From Membranipora membranacea (taxonomy: Eukaryota > Bryozoa > Gymnolaemata > Cheilostomatida > Membraniporidae): DNA of 64,000 bases. Location: positions 21,636,001 through 21,700,000 of the forward strand of contig OU612075.1 in the NCBI GenBank assembly GCA_914767715.1, written 5' to 3'. Shown here piece after piece: positions 23,001 through 36,200 of the stretch. Under the pieces are notes generated by a model, which saw only the letters and a program-made list of their open reading frames with translations, searched no databases and was not told where the DNA came from. Made by a program: the position numbers and the translations under genes. The first letter of the stretch is position 1. Each line of letters starts with the position of its first letter.

Positions 23001-26000
23001 TAGTTCATCAGCTCTCTCAGGATCAGGGCTAAGCTGACTCTCTAGTTTACGTCTGATCTCAGAGTCAATGTTTAGAGTATCAGATATGGATCCAGTCCTT
23101 ATATCACATACTAACTGTCTCCATTCTGACTCCAGTCTAACAAACGCTGTGTATATCAGTGAGGCAAAATTAGCCTCCAAATATCCTACAATAAATATAA
23201 ATCAACATCAAACTTAACTCAATAAATAAAAATCATCATCGATCATATACTCAATAGTCACATCATTCGTAAATCACATCTCATGCCCTGGAAATAGATT
23301 TAGCTTGCTTGTCAGGCTTAACAAGTACAAGATGGAAAACTTGAGTCATTGACAGGGCTCAATTTGTCTCTGTGCCAAGAGTTCATAGCTAAGTCTCCGG
23401 CCATACCCCTCTGTACCTCAACGTTAAGTGACTGATATAATCCATAGGGGGAGAATTCTTTCAACATTTTTAAATATTAGCTGCCAAAATCACTATCTGT
23501 TTGGTCATGTTCCCGAATTTAGGATGGGGAAACGATAGTGATAATTTAATCCATGTAATGACAATCACTATGTTTCCATATGACGACTTGACACCAGTTT
23601 TAAGCCCAATCGATACATGGGATTGGCATTTAAGTCAACTTTCGCATGTACCGATAGGCATTTTTTGATGGGAAGCGAATGGATAGCACACCTGCACACA
23701 ATGAATTCAATGGACATGGATAAGAGAGGCCCCGGTCCAAATCCTGGCCACGGCAGATGTCTTTCCATGTTTTTTTCATCATGGAAATTGTTAGCATTCA
23801 GCAATCGAAATGGGAGTGGACCAATCATTCGAAATATGGCACCATAGTGAATATTAGTTGTTAGATTTTTATCAGGTCTATGTACATACCGAGTTTCTTG
23901 TCTCTGATGCCGAATAGTAGATAGACATACAAAGCCTCAGGTTCTGACATTATATCAAAGGCTGCAGCTGGTGTGGAATGTAGACTTAGTTCTGCCTGTG
24001 AGTTTTGGGGTGACGAGGAATTTGGGCCTGTTAAACAGAGAAATATTTTATCTGACTTTAATGTTCGTAACTTAGGTAATGCACCTTATAAGTTATCGGT
24101 GTGCTTCTCAACATCTGGAGACCCACACACCATAACCCAAAAAGGTATCATCACATAACAATAGGACAACGCCTTGTTTGTGGGATTTCTTTCTTGGACC
24201 AAAAAACCATAATCTTCATATAACACAATTTGTGCATGGAGTCGGACATATAATGTTGCCTTTTAAATTTGAAAGCCTACATGACACAATAGGAGCAGAT
24301 GGAATCATTTTGTTACAATGGACAATTATGAAATGAAAAGGATCAGGTTATGGGATTAGAAAAAGAGAAACTACATTTATGAAAATAATAATATCTATCT
24401 ATTAGCACTCTATATAATTGAGAAGCCGTCCAGAATTTGAGCTCATGATATGTCATCGCTATAGAATTATAATATGTTGGCTCATACATCATTGTAATGC
24501 AGGCTGCAGCTTCTAACAGACCTATAGGAATACCAGCAGGATTATAATATTATAATACTAACTAGCCTATCCTGACAGGTTTTGTTGGTTTGGTGGAGGA
24601 GAAAACATGACAAGACAGGCTAAATACTGACCTATAGGAATACCAGCAGGTGATTGTCTCCACTTTGGTGTATAAAAAAATTTCAGCTTCTTTTGGAGAT
24701 TCTCCATTCCGTTCATCTGATTAAATAAGACATGAAATATAGGCAGGAGTCCGTAGAGGAAGAACTGAGTCCTCTGTGCTTTGTATGTCGGTAACATCTT
24801 TGGCTGTCCTGTAAACATAATAAATAATAAACCTGTGTGTGTGTCATGTAACACTGTGTGCTAGATATACACCCTACATTATGTCCCCACTCCTGATACG
24901 TTAAAATAATCACCAGACCCAACAACCTTAATCAGACCACAAGAGACGGTAGATTACATTATGGTCTTTTATGTTACCAGAAGCCGTAAATTATATCATA
25001 ACACCGAATATCACCTGATGAAATGAGGAGGTGGATGCGGCCTTTTGAGGCAAACAAAGTCAAGTCTGCTACACTAACTCATGTAACCGACTGGCCTTGA
25101 CACACTTGAGGAGATCACAGATAAGATTAGAAGTGCGCAGACGATAAATATTTACAATCAAGACTATCCAAGGTTCCTAACAGAGCTCCTATACCTTTCA
25201 GTCTACACTGTGCTCCACCATAGGAATAAAAATATGTTTATAAATGTCAGTTTTTGCTCTTTATGTGATCATCAGTAAAAATATTCAGCATGGTCTGTTC
25301 ACTCTGACTACAGAAAGTAGCAAGTAAGCAATAAAGCTTTTCATAAATGCTTGGGTAAGGTTTATCCCTCTATGGGTTTACCACACTAATGTTTTGAGTT
25401 CTCATACCGAGGAGAAACAGTAACCCTGTTACTCCTTACTCTTATACAGCACTAGTTCCTGGTAGTGGTATTTCAATATAAACCACAACCCGACCAGATG
25501 ACTGGGCTGTGGTCAATAATGGAATTCTACCAGAGACTATAGATATATCTATAGTCTCTGATTCTACTACTGGCAACCAGTTCCTCGTGCTTTTGAGCAC
25601 ATTAACTAACGCAGTGATCGTGTGACGTTGTTCACACTTGGCATTCTTATGAGGTGCTATAATCCTCAGCGCTTAGTGTGAGGTCAGTGTGTATTTATAT
25701 AAATCACTCACCTGAAGTACCCGAGGTCATAGCTAATACATAAGGTTCATCAGGGGACATAACTCCCTTCTCACCAGCGTGTATGGCATCTATATACGGC
25801 TCATAATGTGTGTACTTAGTAAGTGGATGCATCTCCTGGAACTGTTTAATGTCGTGTATCTCATTGAACTTATGATCTTTACCATAGCGTGAGTCAGCAT
25901 TCCGCTTCAGTAACGCTCTCAACATAACCTCCTGAACAGCGGCTGCATTTCTAACACAATAATTACACTTATCAGCTCCTGTTCGGTGGAGTAATGGGGA

Positions 26001-27201
26001 TGGCCAGATCAGACCAGTAATGTAAAGTGTTAGTAGTGTATATTGAGAGAATATAAAAAATAGATAAGGATGTGAAAAGGTTTAAATGGTAAACACATGT
26101 TTGAACTTCAGGCCATATGCATTTCAACTTGTTAATTGGATCAGTGCAGCCAAATTGTCTATCATGTGTGTGACGGCTCAGCTTCTGTATATTACTTAGC
26201 ATCTACCTCCAATACAACACAACAATGCTTAGTAATTATTAGGGTAACAGTCTACCCTGTCACAATAATATAGAAAATGTCTTTGTGTTTTATTCTAGAT
26301 AATATGGCTTCGTGTGAAATACTAAGGGGGTCCTGATACCAAACATTGCCTGTGTCAGTGTTTATTACTAAGTCATCCCCAACTTCCACTTCTGGCGCTC
26401 TCTCAAACTTCCCAGGCTGGGGGGGGGGGGGCTCAGACCAAAACTTACTTGGTGTCTTTGATGAGACGGCGATAGAATATAGCTGCCAATAGTCTGAGAA
26501 AACCCAGAGAGACGTAATGTATCCAGAGATTCTTAAAACTGTAATGATCGCTTGTTATTCGCCAAGTGAAATCAGAGGCCATCAACGCCATACACAGCAG
26601 CAACAGTGAAAGTGCCCCTATAAGTATAAAGAGAGACAGTAATAGAAAAGATTGTTAATAATGCAATTGGCACTAGTTATTTTTTAAATTTTCTTGGCAG
26701 CTTCTTGGTGTTTTAAAAAAAAAGATGTTTTGCATGACTTCATCCTGGGTGTAACCAGTGACTATTTCCTCATTGAATTGAAACTGTTTTAGTTTAGAAC
26801 TGTGCAAAGGATAGTATGATCTATTATGTCGGCATCATAGTGGAAAGCACGGATAGAGTTGCAATAACCTTTGAGGGTTTTACAGAAACAACTCATGCAA
26901 ATTTAATGGGCTGATCATATCAGCAGTAAAATGGTCATAATTCAGAAATTTTAGATTTATGTATTACTATTACATCTAAAACGCCAATGGACTGAATGGC
27001 CAAGAGCTTACCCCAGCGTGAAATACAAATTATTATTTTATGTCTTGCCTGAGGATAACTTTGACACTAACCTCCTTTTACATAGCCAAGCTTGGGCTGT
27101 ACATGTGCATGTGAGAGAAACTCATAGTATGATACGAGGAAAAACGCAACAAAGCATAGAGTAGCTACAATACAGCCGATCTTAGGTGTCTTTGACTTCA
27201 T
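20081..27201 (-). CDS. GHDC: GH3 domain-containing protein (GHDC)
   Basis: Thirteen exons in transcript order: 27072-27201, 26449-26617, 25712-25950, 24632-24808, 24409-24521, 23890-23995, 22998-23185, 22667-22793, 21888-22075, 21502-21557, 20919-21133, 20565-20653, 20081-20308. All phases match; the sum is 2025 nt (674 residues). The N-terminus has a signal-anchor-like helix (about 8-28) and a second hydrophobic stretch (about 43-56). GH3 proteins belong to the adenylate-forming ANL fold: the phosphate loop appears as TSGTSGQPK (about 175-183) and the second nucleotide motif as GLYRYRFGDVVKV (about 496-508), which aligns with plant GH3 amido synthetases. Animal GHDC has no established reaction, so activity is inference. 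The donor after 24409 is weak (GTGCTA). Intron 24522-24631 is bounded by duplicated exon sequence. A 5'UTR exon near 28334-28400 is possible. Confidence 0.92.
21403..21439. mobile_element. 37-bp foldback relic of a hAT-like element
   Basis: Arms CAGGGAGGGTGGGA and its exact complement are separated by a 9-nt loop and flanked by GGTGACTGC at 21391-21399 and 21439-21447 (three extra bases AGG on the left). The same 14-bp ends bound the 735-bp element at 48868-49602, so this looks like an internally deleted copy. It lies in an intron of GHDC. Confidence 0.7.
24519..24650. repeat. Direct repeat that bounds a 110-bp intron
   Basis: A 22-bp sequence (plus strand GACCTATAGGAATACCAGCA then GG) occurs at 24519-24540 and exactly 110 bp on at 24629-24650. 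In the GHDC transcript the two copies carry the acceptor and the donor of intron 24522-24631. Confidence 0.9.
25524..25567. mobile_element. 30-bp perfect palindrome with 7-bp flanking repeats
   Basis: A perfect 30-bp palindrome at 25531-25560, ends CAGAGAC/GTCTCTG, is flanked by ATTCTAC at 25524-25530 and 25561-25567. Size and flanks suggest a relic of a hAT-type insertion. It lies in the GHDC intron 24809-25711. Confidence 0.6.
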
Positions 27202-28880
27202 AGTGCCGTGTACGTGTATCAGCGTTTAGCTCTGGTGTTTTATCAATTTGCTAAATGGTGAGTGAATCTGTAAAGAGATCAGAGTATTAAATATAGTATC
27301 ATGTCCAATAAGTTGGATGAATAACAATGAAAACAAGACTGTGGAAGTCAATCAGGTCTGAGGCCTGAACTAAATTAAAACTGAAATTTGATACGCAAAA
27401 GTTCCACAATAAGGATATTCCCCACATAGCTTAGAGTGCGACCGGACACCAATTACCAGTCCAACAAAAAAGTCGACGTCCTCACACCTCTAGAAGGTGA
27501 GTGTGAGCAAGGAGTAAAAGGGATTCCTTGGTGTGAGGATCTCATAGTTAATTGAACCACTCTGCTTCATTGAACTGGACAATATATATTAATTATGAAT
27601 TGACACACAATAAAAAGAGATTACTTCTACTTGTATGTATGATGATGATGATGATGAACTCTTTATTGATAAAATAATACACGAAAAAAATAAAATGCCT
27701 CTATTTGCAGGCAAAGATGAAAGGATAATATTTGAGAATGTATAAAAATACAATCTACAGGAAAATTGGTTTTTGCACAGTTTTGCAAGTATTATAAATG
27801 ACATAATAATGAAATACAGTTTGAGGCTTGAAAACAAAATATCATGAGTATTTGAGTGGCAATTATTTGGGATTGTGATGTCTGTGATTGTCCTCTGTAG
27901 GCCTACTATGTGAGATCGGTGTTTGTAACTATAGGCTATAGCTTTGCCAGTTACTCCCCAGTGGAGGTATAGCCTTGTTATAGCCTGGCCTTGGCTGTCA
28001 TCTGGACTGAGAAATCAGAACATCAGTCTCCTAGTGAGATTTAGGAACAAAATGACTGATTCCCAGTTGTCCATGTGTCCAGTTGTCCATGTGATGGGAC
28101 AATATTATATATATATATAGATATTGTATTCTATATTTTATTATAGGGTATAATAAATGAATATGAGCAATTACAATACCTAGACTAGAGAACCCATAGA
28201 ACCTTAAATTTCAAGTAATGTACTCTGAAACATTATGAATATGATGATGATGTTGGTCAATCATCAATTCAATCAACAACAACAAACAAGCTAGTTAGTA
28301 ACAAGGAGTTCTATGATGATACTTTAAAACTCACCTTTCAATCACAATATGACAGGTCATTGAGGAGATGTCTTGTTCTAACTCCTAGATAGCACATGCA
28401 CTGGCCACTGAATGAAAAACACAGCTTCTAAGAAAGGGGAATTCCTCAACTTTGTTTATCAGTGGCTGTCCTTTGTTTATGATCCTTGACCTTACAATGA
28501 GCACTGATTGGTTAGCATTCTTGTTATCACTTTTTTGATTGGTTATAAAAAGAAGCGGGATATCTTAAAATACAAGTGTTCAAAGGTCAACATTTCTATT
28601 CTATGCGTCAACATCACATGGCTGTATCTGCACTATTGTGTTATACCCACTGAATTGAATTATTCTCAATGATATTCAATGGTAATACCAAATATTATAA
28701 ATACTGGTAGTTGGTAATACCTAGTTAAAAAGTATGTACTTGAAGAAGAGGCTATGTATTGCCATTTGCTTGATTTGCCTGAACTAGTGCCATCCTTTTT
28801 ACTGCTGTGTATTTTATATCCTGTGCTGCCAATTGACAGAGGGCATATATTTGTTCACTATACTGAGCTACTATTTGTAG
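27202..28880. other. Region upstream of GHDC
   Basis: No coding exon seen. A minus-strand donor-like AAAG|GTGAG near 28334 may end a 5'UTR exon of GHDC. A GATGATGATGATGATGAACT motif followed by CTTTATTGATAAAATAATAC (27638-27680) looks like the 3' terminus of a retroelement on the minus strand. Confidence 0.35.
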
Positions 28881-29171
28881 GAACTTATTGAGTACCCACA
28901 AAACCCATCGGAGGTAACTTCAGTCGATAAGTGGAAATCCAATCCAGACCTTGCAGTGCGTGTTTTGAGATGGAAGCTTTGTTTGGTGCGGAGACGGGAT
29001 GTAGTAATCAAGACAGGCTTTTGTCATATACAGAGTATGGCTAACGGTCTGAGCTATGAGCAGCTAATGGCAATGATGAAGGATTACGAGTGTCACAAAA
29101 TCCCTATCCTGGCATTGGAAAACCTCCCGGTGGAATTTCAATGGCCGCATGCAACAATGTTCCAGCAGTAG
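28881..29171 (+). CDS. Orphan exon-like open frame, 96 codons
   Basis: A pyrimidine-poor but recognisable acceptor (TTGTAG at 28875-28880) opens a frame of 96 codons ending in TAG at 29169-29171. It has ordinary amino-acid composition and includes the stretch DKWKSNPDLAVRVLRWKLCL. An in-frame stop lies directly before 28881, so it must either be spliced or start at the internal ATG at 29036. I found no upstream partner exon between here and GHDC. It could be the last exon of a small gene, a decayed gene fragment or chance. Family not recognised. Confidence 0.3.
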   Translation, partial: ELIEYPQNPSEVTSVDKWKSNPDLAVRVLRWKLCLVRRRDVVIKTGFCHIQSMANGLSYEQLMAMMKDYECHKIPILALENLPVEFQWPHATMFQQ

Positions 29172-30271
29172 CAAACTAAGGCTGATACGGTAAATATGGA
29201 CTGGTTTTATGATGATGATATGGAACAAAACACAGACCTAGCCTTTGGTAATGCTACGTTGCTGAATCCTGCTTAAGTTTGTGACTAACTTCCATGTAAC
29301 AAGTAAGTAGCATAATGATGTTTTTGGTTTTAGGTCTATTTCTGTCGATGTTTGGATGTTGATGACTCAATCAAGGATAATTATTACCTAGCCTGTCCAA
29401 TAACGTCAGAATATTTTGTGCAAATTGCATATGCCAACAAAATATTGTAATACAGCACTTATATTGTCTTTTTCTTTGAAGAGAAAGAACATCGGATAAA
29501 TAACACTATTATTGATTGAAATAAACGAGTGATGATTGTTCATTATCAACATCAACTCTGAATAGAATCAATATACCATCGATATCTTTTTATGGGTGGG
29601 TTATTGTACCAAAATGAAGTGATTATTCTTTAACAAGCTGCTTGTATCTCAGGTACCGATGATAGAACAGATCTGCCTGCTCTGGTGGTGAATTCTACTG
29701 CTTATCATGACCATCATGGTGTCATGGCATTACTCATCGCTCATCAGTGAGTTACTAAATAGTTTTATTAGTATAATATTATTTATCAGTAAAATTAGAA
29801 TTTGATATGTTGTACTTCTTGATGTAAAGTAGACATTATTTTTTGGTGTCTGATATTTCCTCAGATTAGCTGTTTTTCTCTCTGGTCCTGATCCTGAAAT
29901 TTTCAATGAAGTTTCGCTCACTACTCCGATTCATACCTTATATAATGGGGGAGCTACAATTTTTTTGAACTAAAAGGCCTACAAGAGATTTTATGTCATT
30001 TAAAAGGAAAAATTTCCACTTTTTTACTCTTCCGTACATTAGTAGGGACTGTATTGTCAACATCTGGTTGTAGCAAAGGCCTGGGTAAAGGAAGGCGTTT
30101 TAGACACATGATGTTTGTGTTGGAGAAGTCGTCTTCAGCTTATATTGGATAGTTGGACTTTTCTGTAAATTTTAGAGGAAAGTCTTGAAGGTTTAATCTA
30201 ATGCTTTTTATTATACGTCTATTAATTATTTACTGAAGCTTTAATGCAGCTGCTTCTATTCTGCAGGTTTG
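29172..30271. other. Region before the LamG-like gene; no exon supported
   Basis: AT-rich with only short, compositionally poor frames. An upstream signal-peptide exon of the LamG-like gene could be hidden here, because the exon containing 30272 is preceded by a good acceptor (CTGCAG at 30261-30266) and could be entered in phase 1. Confidence 0.4.
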
Positions 30272-33200
30272 ATGCTGCTGATTATGGTGATATACGCTGA
30301 GGATATCACATTCCCTCGGCCTCTAGGCATGTGGAAGATGGACCACCTCAATGGTAGATATGATGTCACAGGAAATAATAAACACTTGACTATAACCAGT
30401 GATGTGGTGCTTAGCACTGATAATCCATTCGACTACTACGGCTCAGGTAAGGTCATCATCTGTCATCTGTCAGCAGTCTTATTATCTGTCAGCAGTTTTA
30501 TTATCTGTCAGCAGTCTTGTTTTTGAATGGTTCAAATAACTGACAGATCTGTTGTAGGCTTTTTATTAACAGCTACCTAAATTCAACTATCATCTTCTCT
30601 AGGGTATACAATATAATATACCTATTGTCTTGTCTATTATAGTAATTATGTTATCATCATGCTATTATCATTATAATATCTATCATTTTATCATGATATT
30701 ATTATATGTTATTGTATTATTTCCTGTGATAGGATCGTTTGAGTTTACTGGGGTACAGAACTCACATGGTACTATGGATAACAGTGATGGCTCTCTAAGT
30801 GTAGACAACTCTTGGACCTATATGACGTGGTATAAGAACCTTGGCTCTACAGGATTCTTATTTGTCTTCTACCCGAGTGAGAGCAGCTGCTCTCATGGCA
30901 TGCTCTATATGTGAGTATATATAATAAATGTATTATATTTATAATATATAATATATCCAAAATGATACAGGTGTTTCAATAAGGTGACTTTTTGGCTAAT
31001 ACTCACCTGTTGCTAGTCTGAGCCTCCCCCTACCAGACTGTTGCCCGACACCCCTATCGCTGGCCGGAGAAGCTGTTGTCCTTTGATGCTCTCTGGTCTT
31101 TTGTTCTGTCTTGACCAGTTAATTTTCAAAACATGCTAACTCTGTTGACAAAAACACCGATTCATGATAAAAACCTCAATGCCCTATCATCTCCACACTG
31201 TCTGAACGCTTCTAACATTATACTGTCAACATCCACAAGTTTATCTAAAGTTTGTGTATCACACAGCTGTCACTGGAAAAGCTTTCCAAATTTCAGGCAC
31301 GATAAAACGCAATGAAATATGTGGGATACACTGAATCATGGTGCAGTTGATCTCCCTGTCATCAAGGGCTTTTATGAGCCCACCTTAGCCTGTCGTTAGG
31401 GGGATGGGCATCGGGCAGGGGGCAAAGTCTGGGGAGCACAGACAAGGTGAAAGCGGATTTGTTCCACTGGAAGACAACTGATTATTAAAAAATCAAAGTA
31501 AAATCCCATACACAGATGAGTGCTATAGGATTATACATTGATTATTAATAATCAATTATCTTTCAGTGGAACAACTCAGCGCTTTTACCTATTGTGAGGG
31601 GAAAGTCTCTTTGACTTCTTGGTCAGATTTTATGGCCTGAGAAAGGAATGCTACATCTAGCTTTCAAATGAGTTGGTCTTCTAATTTCTATAGTTTACCA
31701 TACAAACGAGAGCAGTCTTTATCTAAGGTAAAAAACCTGGACCAGGTTTTAACCTGAAAACTAGACACACTAATGTAAATAAACATGGGCCAATCAAAAT
31801 ATCCGGTTCGATAATGTCTCAGTCACCAACAGCTAGTCACATTTTAGCCTAACATATATAGTGTTCATATTTTATTAGGCACCACGGTTCGACACAGTTT
31901 CATTATAACACTATGCAGTCAGGGGCGTACAGCTACACCCCCTCTGGTTTCCTGCCTCTGAATGAGTGGACTCATCTAGCAGCTACATATAACACAGAGA
32001 CAGGAGTGATTAACATGTATGTGAATGGAGCAGAGGTTAGCTCGGAAAGAGTCTCAGCTTCCGCTAACCTTAACAGTGCTACATGTAAGCTAATAATTTC
32101 ATTACTACAAAGTTTCTTTTCAGTTTCCAAGTATCTCCACATTTTGCTCTACTCACACAATAAATAAATGAGCCTTATATTTATATGTGAAAACCCTGAG
32201 CCAGAAACAGTTATCTAAAACTATTCAATACCTTTACGGAAATATACAACAAAAATAACGAGAAGTATACAACAATAACAATGTTGTAAAATTTTATCCT
32301 GTTGGAACTTTAGACACACAATAGACGCAAACATTTCATATGATCAAAAGTCCTTACCCTTAACCATCAGACCGATCCTGACACCCTGTTGTTTGTATGT
32401 TACAGATTCCGGCTCGTCTTACACCACAGTAAGAATGGGGAGTTGTCCCGCTGGAGATAGTAGATATATGAGTGGTAGACTTTTTTGTACTCAATGGTTT
32501 GATCAGTGGCTTACTGAGGAACAGATGAATAAAGCTAAAGCACTCTGTGTGCCGGCTAGTAAGTAAATAATATCTACCAGTCAGTAATTGTACCGACCAG
32601 TAAGTCTATATGTCTACCAGTCAGTAAGTGTACCGACCTGTAAGTCTATATGACTACCAGTCAGTAAGTGTAAATGTGTACTGGACAGAAAGTGTAAATA
32701 CGTTACAGCCAGTAAGTCTGAATATGTACCAGCCAAAAAATCAGAAATTATATCTGGATATGAATATTATTACGCCTAATGCCGGGTACCCTTGAGTCAT
32801 ATCTAACCGTGTACCGGATTTCACTACAGAAATGATATATGATGAATGGCCATGGCCGCTAGGTGCATGGAATCTCGATGGTTACTGGCGTGGGAATGAT
32901 ATGTCTGCAAACTATAACTCAATGAGCATCAGAAATTGTAAATCTGCAAATGGAATCACTGGTAGGTTACTATTCTGAGATGAGATGGGTGACAATTTGA
33001 CCGAAGTAACGGACATATTGAGACAAACAAAAAGCGTCATTGCCGCAAACTCTATCAGAAATGGGCAAATGTTTAATCGGTTGATTGATTTGATTATTTC
33101 TACCACAAACAAAGATGTGTTTAGAAAATGATTTATGCTACCTCCGCATGAAAAACAAAAAAGCCATAGCTTCAAGTAGAATCCATGTCTACTTAGCCCA

Positions 33201-36200
33201 TTCCATCAAGATCATAGAGCTCATTATTATTATCATCTATTCGTGCGGAATAGGCCTTTTTATACCATCTATTCTAAAAAACTTATCTAGGTAAAAGAAC
33301 TAAAGCTATAAAGATAGGATACAAGGGAGACAGCTACCTGATTCTAACTAATAATGAGAAGAAGTCTAACTTCTATGGATCTCACACTATAGCTATGTGG
33401 TTAAATATAGATCCACTGCAACGCCCAGCTTATCTCATGGATCAAGCAGCCGAGTAAGTCCTAACGGTTTACCAAAGTACTAGCCACCATCTACATATCA
33501 TTAACTGAAAATAATGCTACTCATACCACCTACCTACCACCTACTAACACATATTGTTGTACTTACTATAATATTACTTTGTTTCCGGGCCTGTGTGATA
33601 TTCTCACCAGAATATACACATGCATAGTTTAGACTCTGAGCTAAGGTAAGACTTTTTTGAAAGTGTTGAACTTGTCATGTATGCCAGAATGGATCTATAG
33701 CTTCTTTAGCTTCAATAGGATTTTTATTGTCATTTACAATTTAAAAAAAATACAAACATATATGTTTGTTTGTATGTCCAGATGTTGGTGTTACCCATGT
33801 ATGTATATATGCATATATTTAAAATCATAGATATTAAATGATAGACTTTAGATTTTCTTATGAATAGTGACAACTCTGGTACGAGTGACTCGACTTACAT
33901 GAGGAATATCTGGCTAACAGACGGAGGATCGACTATACGTAATATGTACAGTTCCTCACTCAGTATAACTAACACTGATCTACTGAAGGTTCAGACCTGG
34001 ATGTGGATCATCATAGTCGCAGACTTTACTAACAGTAAGACTACATCTCACCTCTCTCTTAGAGAAGTTTAATTACACACATCATGAAATCTCTCTTAAA
34101 GTAGTTTAGTTCCCTACGGCATTAAATCTCTCTTACAGAAGTTACCTATTGGAGTTGTCATGAGACCACTTTTTTGAGTTTATGGGTCACCAACAAAAAA
34201 CAAAGTGCCTCGTGACATCATAAAAGTTCTCTTTCGAGTTTTCATGTTTTGCTATTTCACTAAATGCAATTTGCGAAATATCATTACTATTATTTTCGCT
34301 GATCATTTCCTACTTATATTTGAAATTTAAAAAAAACTGCAATATTTCAGCCGTGAAATAAACCATTCTTGGCCAGTGATACAGTGATTATTTCATCAGT
34401 AATATCAGTATAGTCTATAATCAGTTCAGAGTTTGTCCTTGAGAATACATGGAAAAAGTGCTTCAGGTTACTTTAATCATTGATTTCCAATTCTAAATCA
34501 ATACATAACATAGCTGAACAACATCTCTGCTTTGATGAGTTGATCATCTGTACCTGGAGCTATTGTTTAATATTAAATCAATGATTAACTCCTGGGTTCA
34601 ATGAGCATAGTCAATAGCCACAGTATATATTTAGTACATTGTTCCGAATAATAAACAATAATGTTATTGGATGATACATACACAATTACACAATGATATA
34701 AGGGAGAATTTCTCCCCTATCACATATCTGTTATAGAGCCTTGTCACGCGCGCACTTATTGGTTTCTGTGGCCGCGTGTCAAGGCTATGTGATATCTCCA
34801 AAAAGAGAGCAAGCTAAACAGCTCATTGGTATAATTCAACAAACTTTGCTTTTTTTTATTACCCAAAGACAAATGCATGTTATAGTCAGGCAGTTACTCA
34901 TGATAAAGTCTTGTCAGATTTGCATTGTAAAAGAATTCACTGCTCTAATTTTACGATGCAAATCTGACAAAACTTTATCATGAGTAACTGCCTGACTATG
35001 ACGCATTGGTCTTTGGGCAGTATTTAAAGTGTTTATCCTTATACTTTATCCTGATAATTTCTACACTCCTCAATCATTTGCCTGTGGTCATAATATTATG
35101 ATATAAGTCTACAATGGTGTGTGCGTGTTTTGTTTATCTAGATGAGCAGAGAATCTATATAGATGGTGATATCGCTGCTACTAACACTGGTGTAGATTTC
35201 CCAGACTCCCTCGCTGTGGACAAGGATTTCAGATTCGGAAAAAGATTTCATGGTCAGTAATCCCTAACATTATTCTATGGATCCTGTACTTGTATTCTGA
35301 TTGTTGTCTATGATGTGTGTGCGGGTGTGTGCGGGTGTGTGCGGGTGTGTGCGGGTGTGTGCGGGTGTGTGCGGGTGTGTGCGGGTGTGTGCGGGTGATT
35401 AGACTGTTCCTGCTGCTTTTTGAGCACTACAACTAAGAATCAAGATACGAGAAGACATAACAATAATATGGGCGTCACCTTATTAGTTTTTTGCCTTATA
35501 TTTTGTTATGAAGATATAGAGCGATAAAATACTTGTCCAATTAGTCAGCATTTCCCAGACTCTTAGTTTTTGGTGATTCATGTATTTCTCATTTTACTCT
35601 TATAAGTGCCGGCTTGCTCACCTGACCATAGTACGCTTATTTTGTTGTAGGCGATGAAGATGAGATGTTCTTTGGTAGACTTTACTGTTTACAGTTATAC
35701 GACTTCCCTTTATCTCAGGATAACTTTGGACTGATAGAAGATAAGTGTAACTCAAAATCATCCAGTAAGTACTCCCACTCACACCCCCTCTCCTCACACC
35801 GCCTCTCCTCACAGCGGCCTCTTCTCTTAGCAGCCTCCAGTTATTGGTCATAGGTAGACTTATCACAGCTGCCCCATTTTTGTTGGTTTTTCACAACAAA
35901 AATGGGGTCGCTGTAAATAAAGCTAGGTCATACCTTCTTTACTTTATTAAAACTCCACCTGAAGATGGTTGTGTTTCCTGCACTTCCTCAAGGCTGTCGG
36001 TCGCAGTAGTGACGGATAAATTAGGATTCATCAACTCTTATCCCCACCTATAACTACCAAATTTTCAGCTTTGTTGATGTGTTTTTTTACACACTTTATT
36101 AGCTGTTCAGTGCTTAAGGCCAATGAGAACATGCGTACATCGAAATTAAAAGTTTACTTATAATGGTGATTGCAAGAAAAAGTTTAAAAAAGTCTAACAA

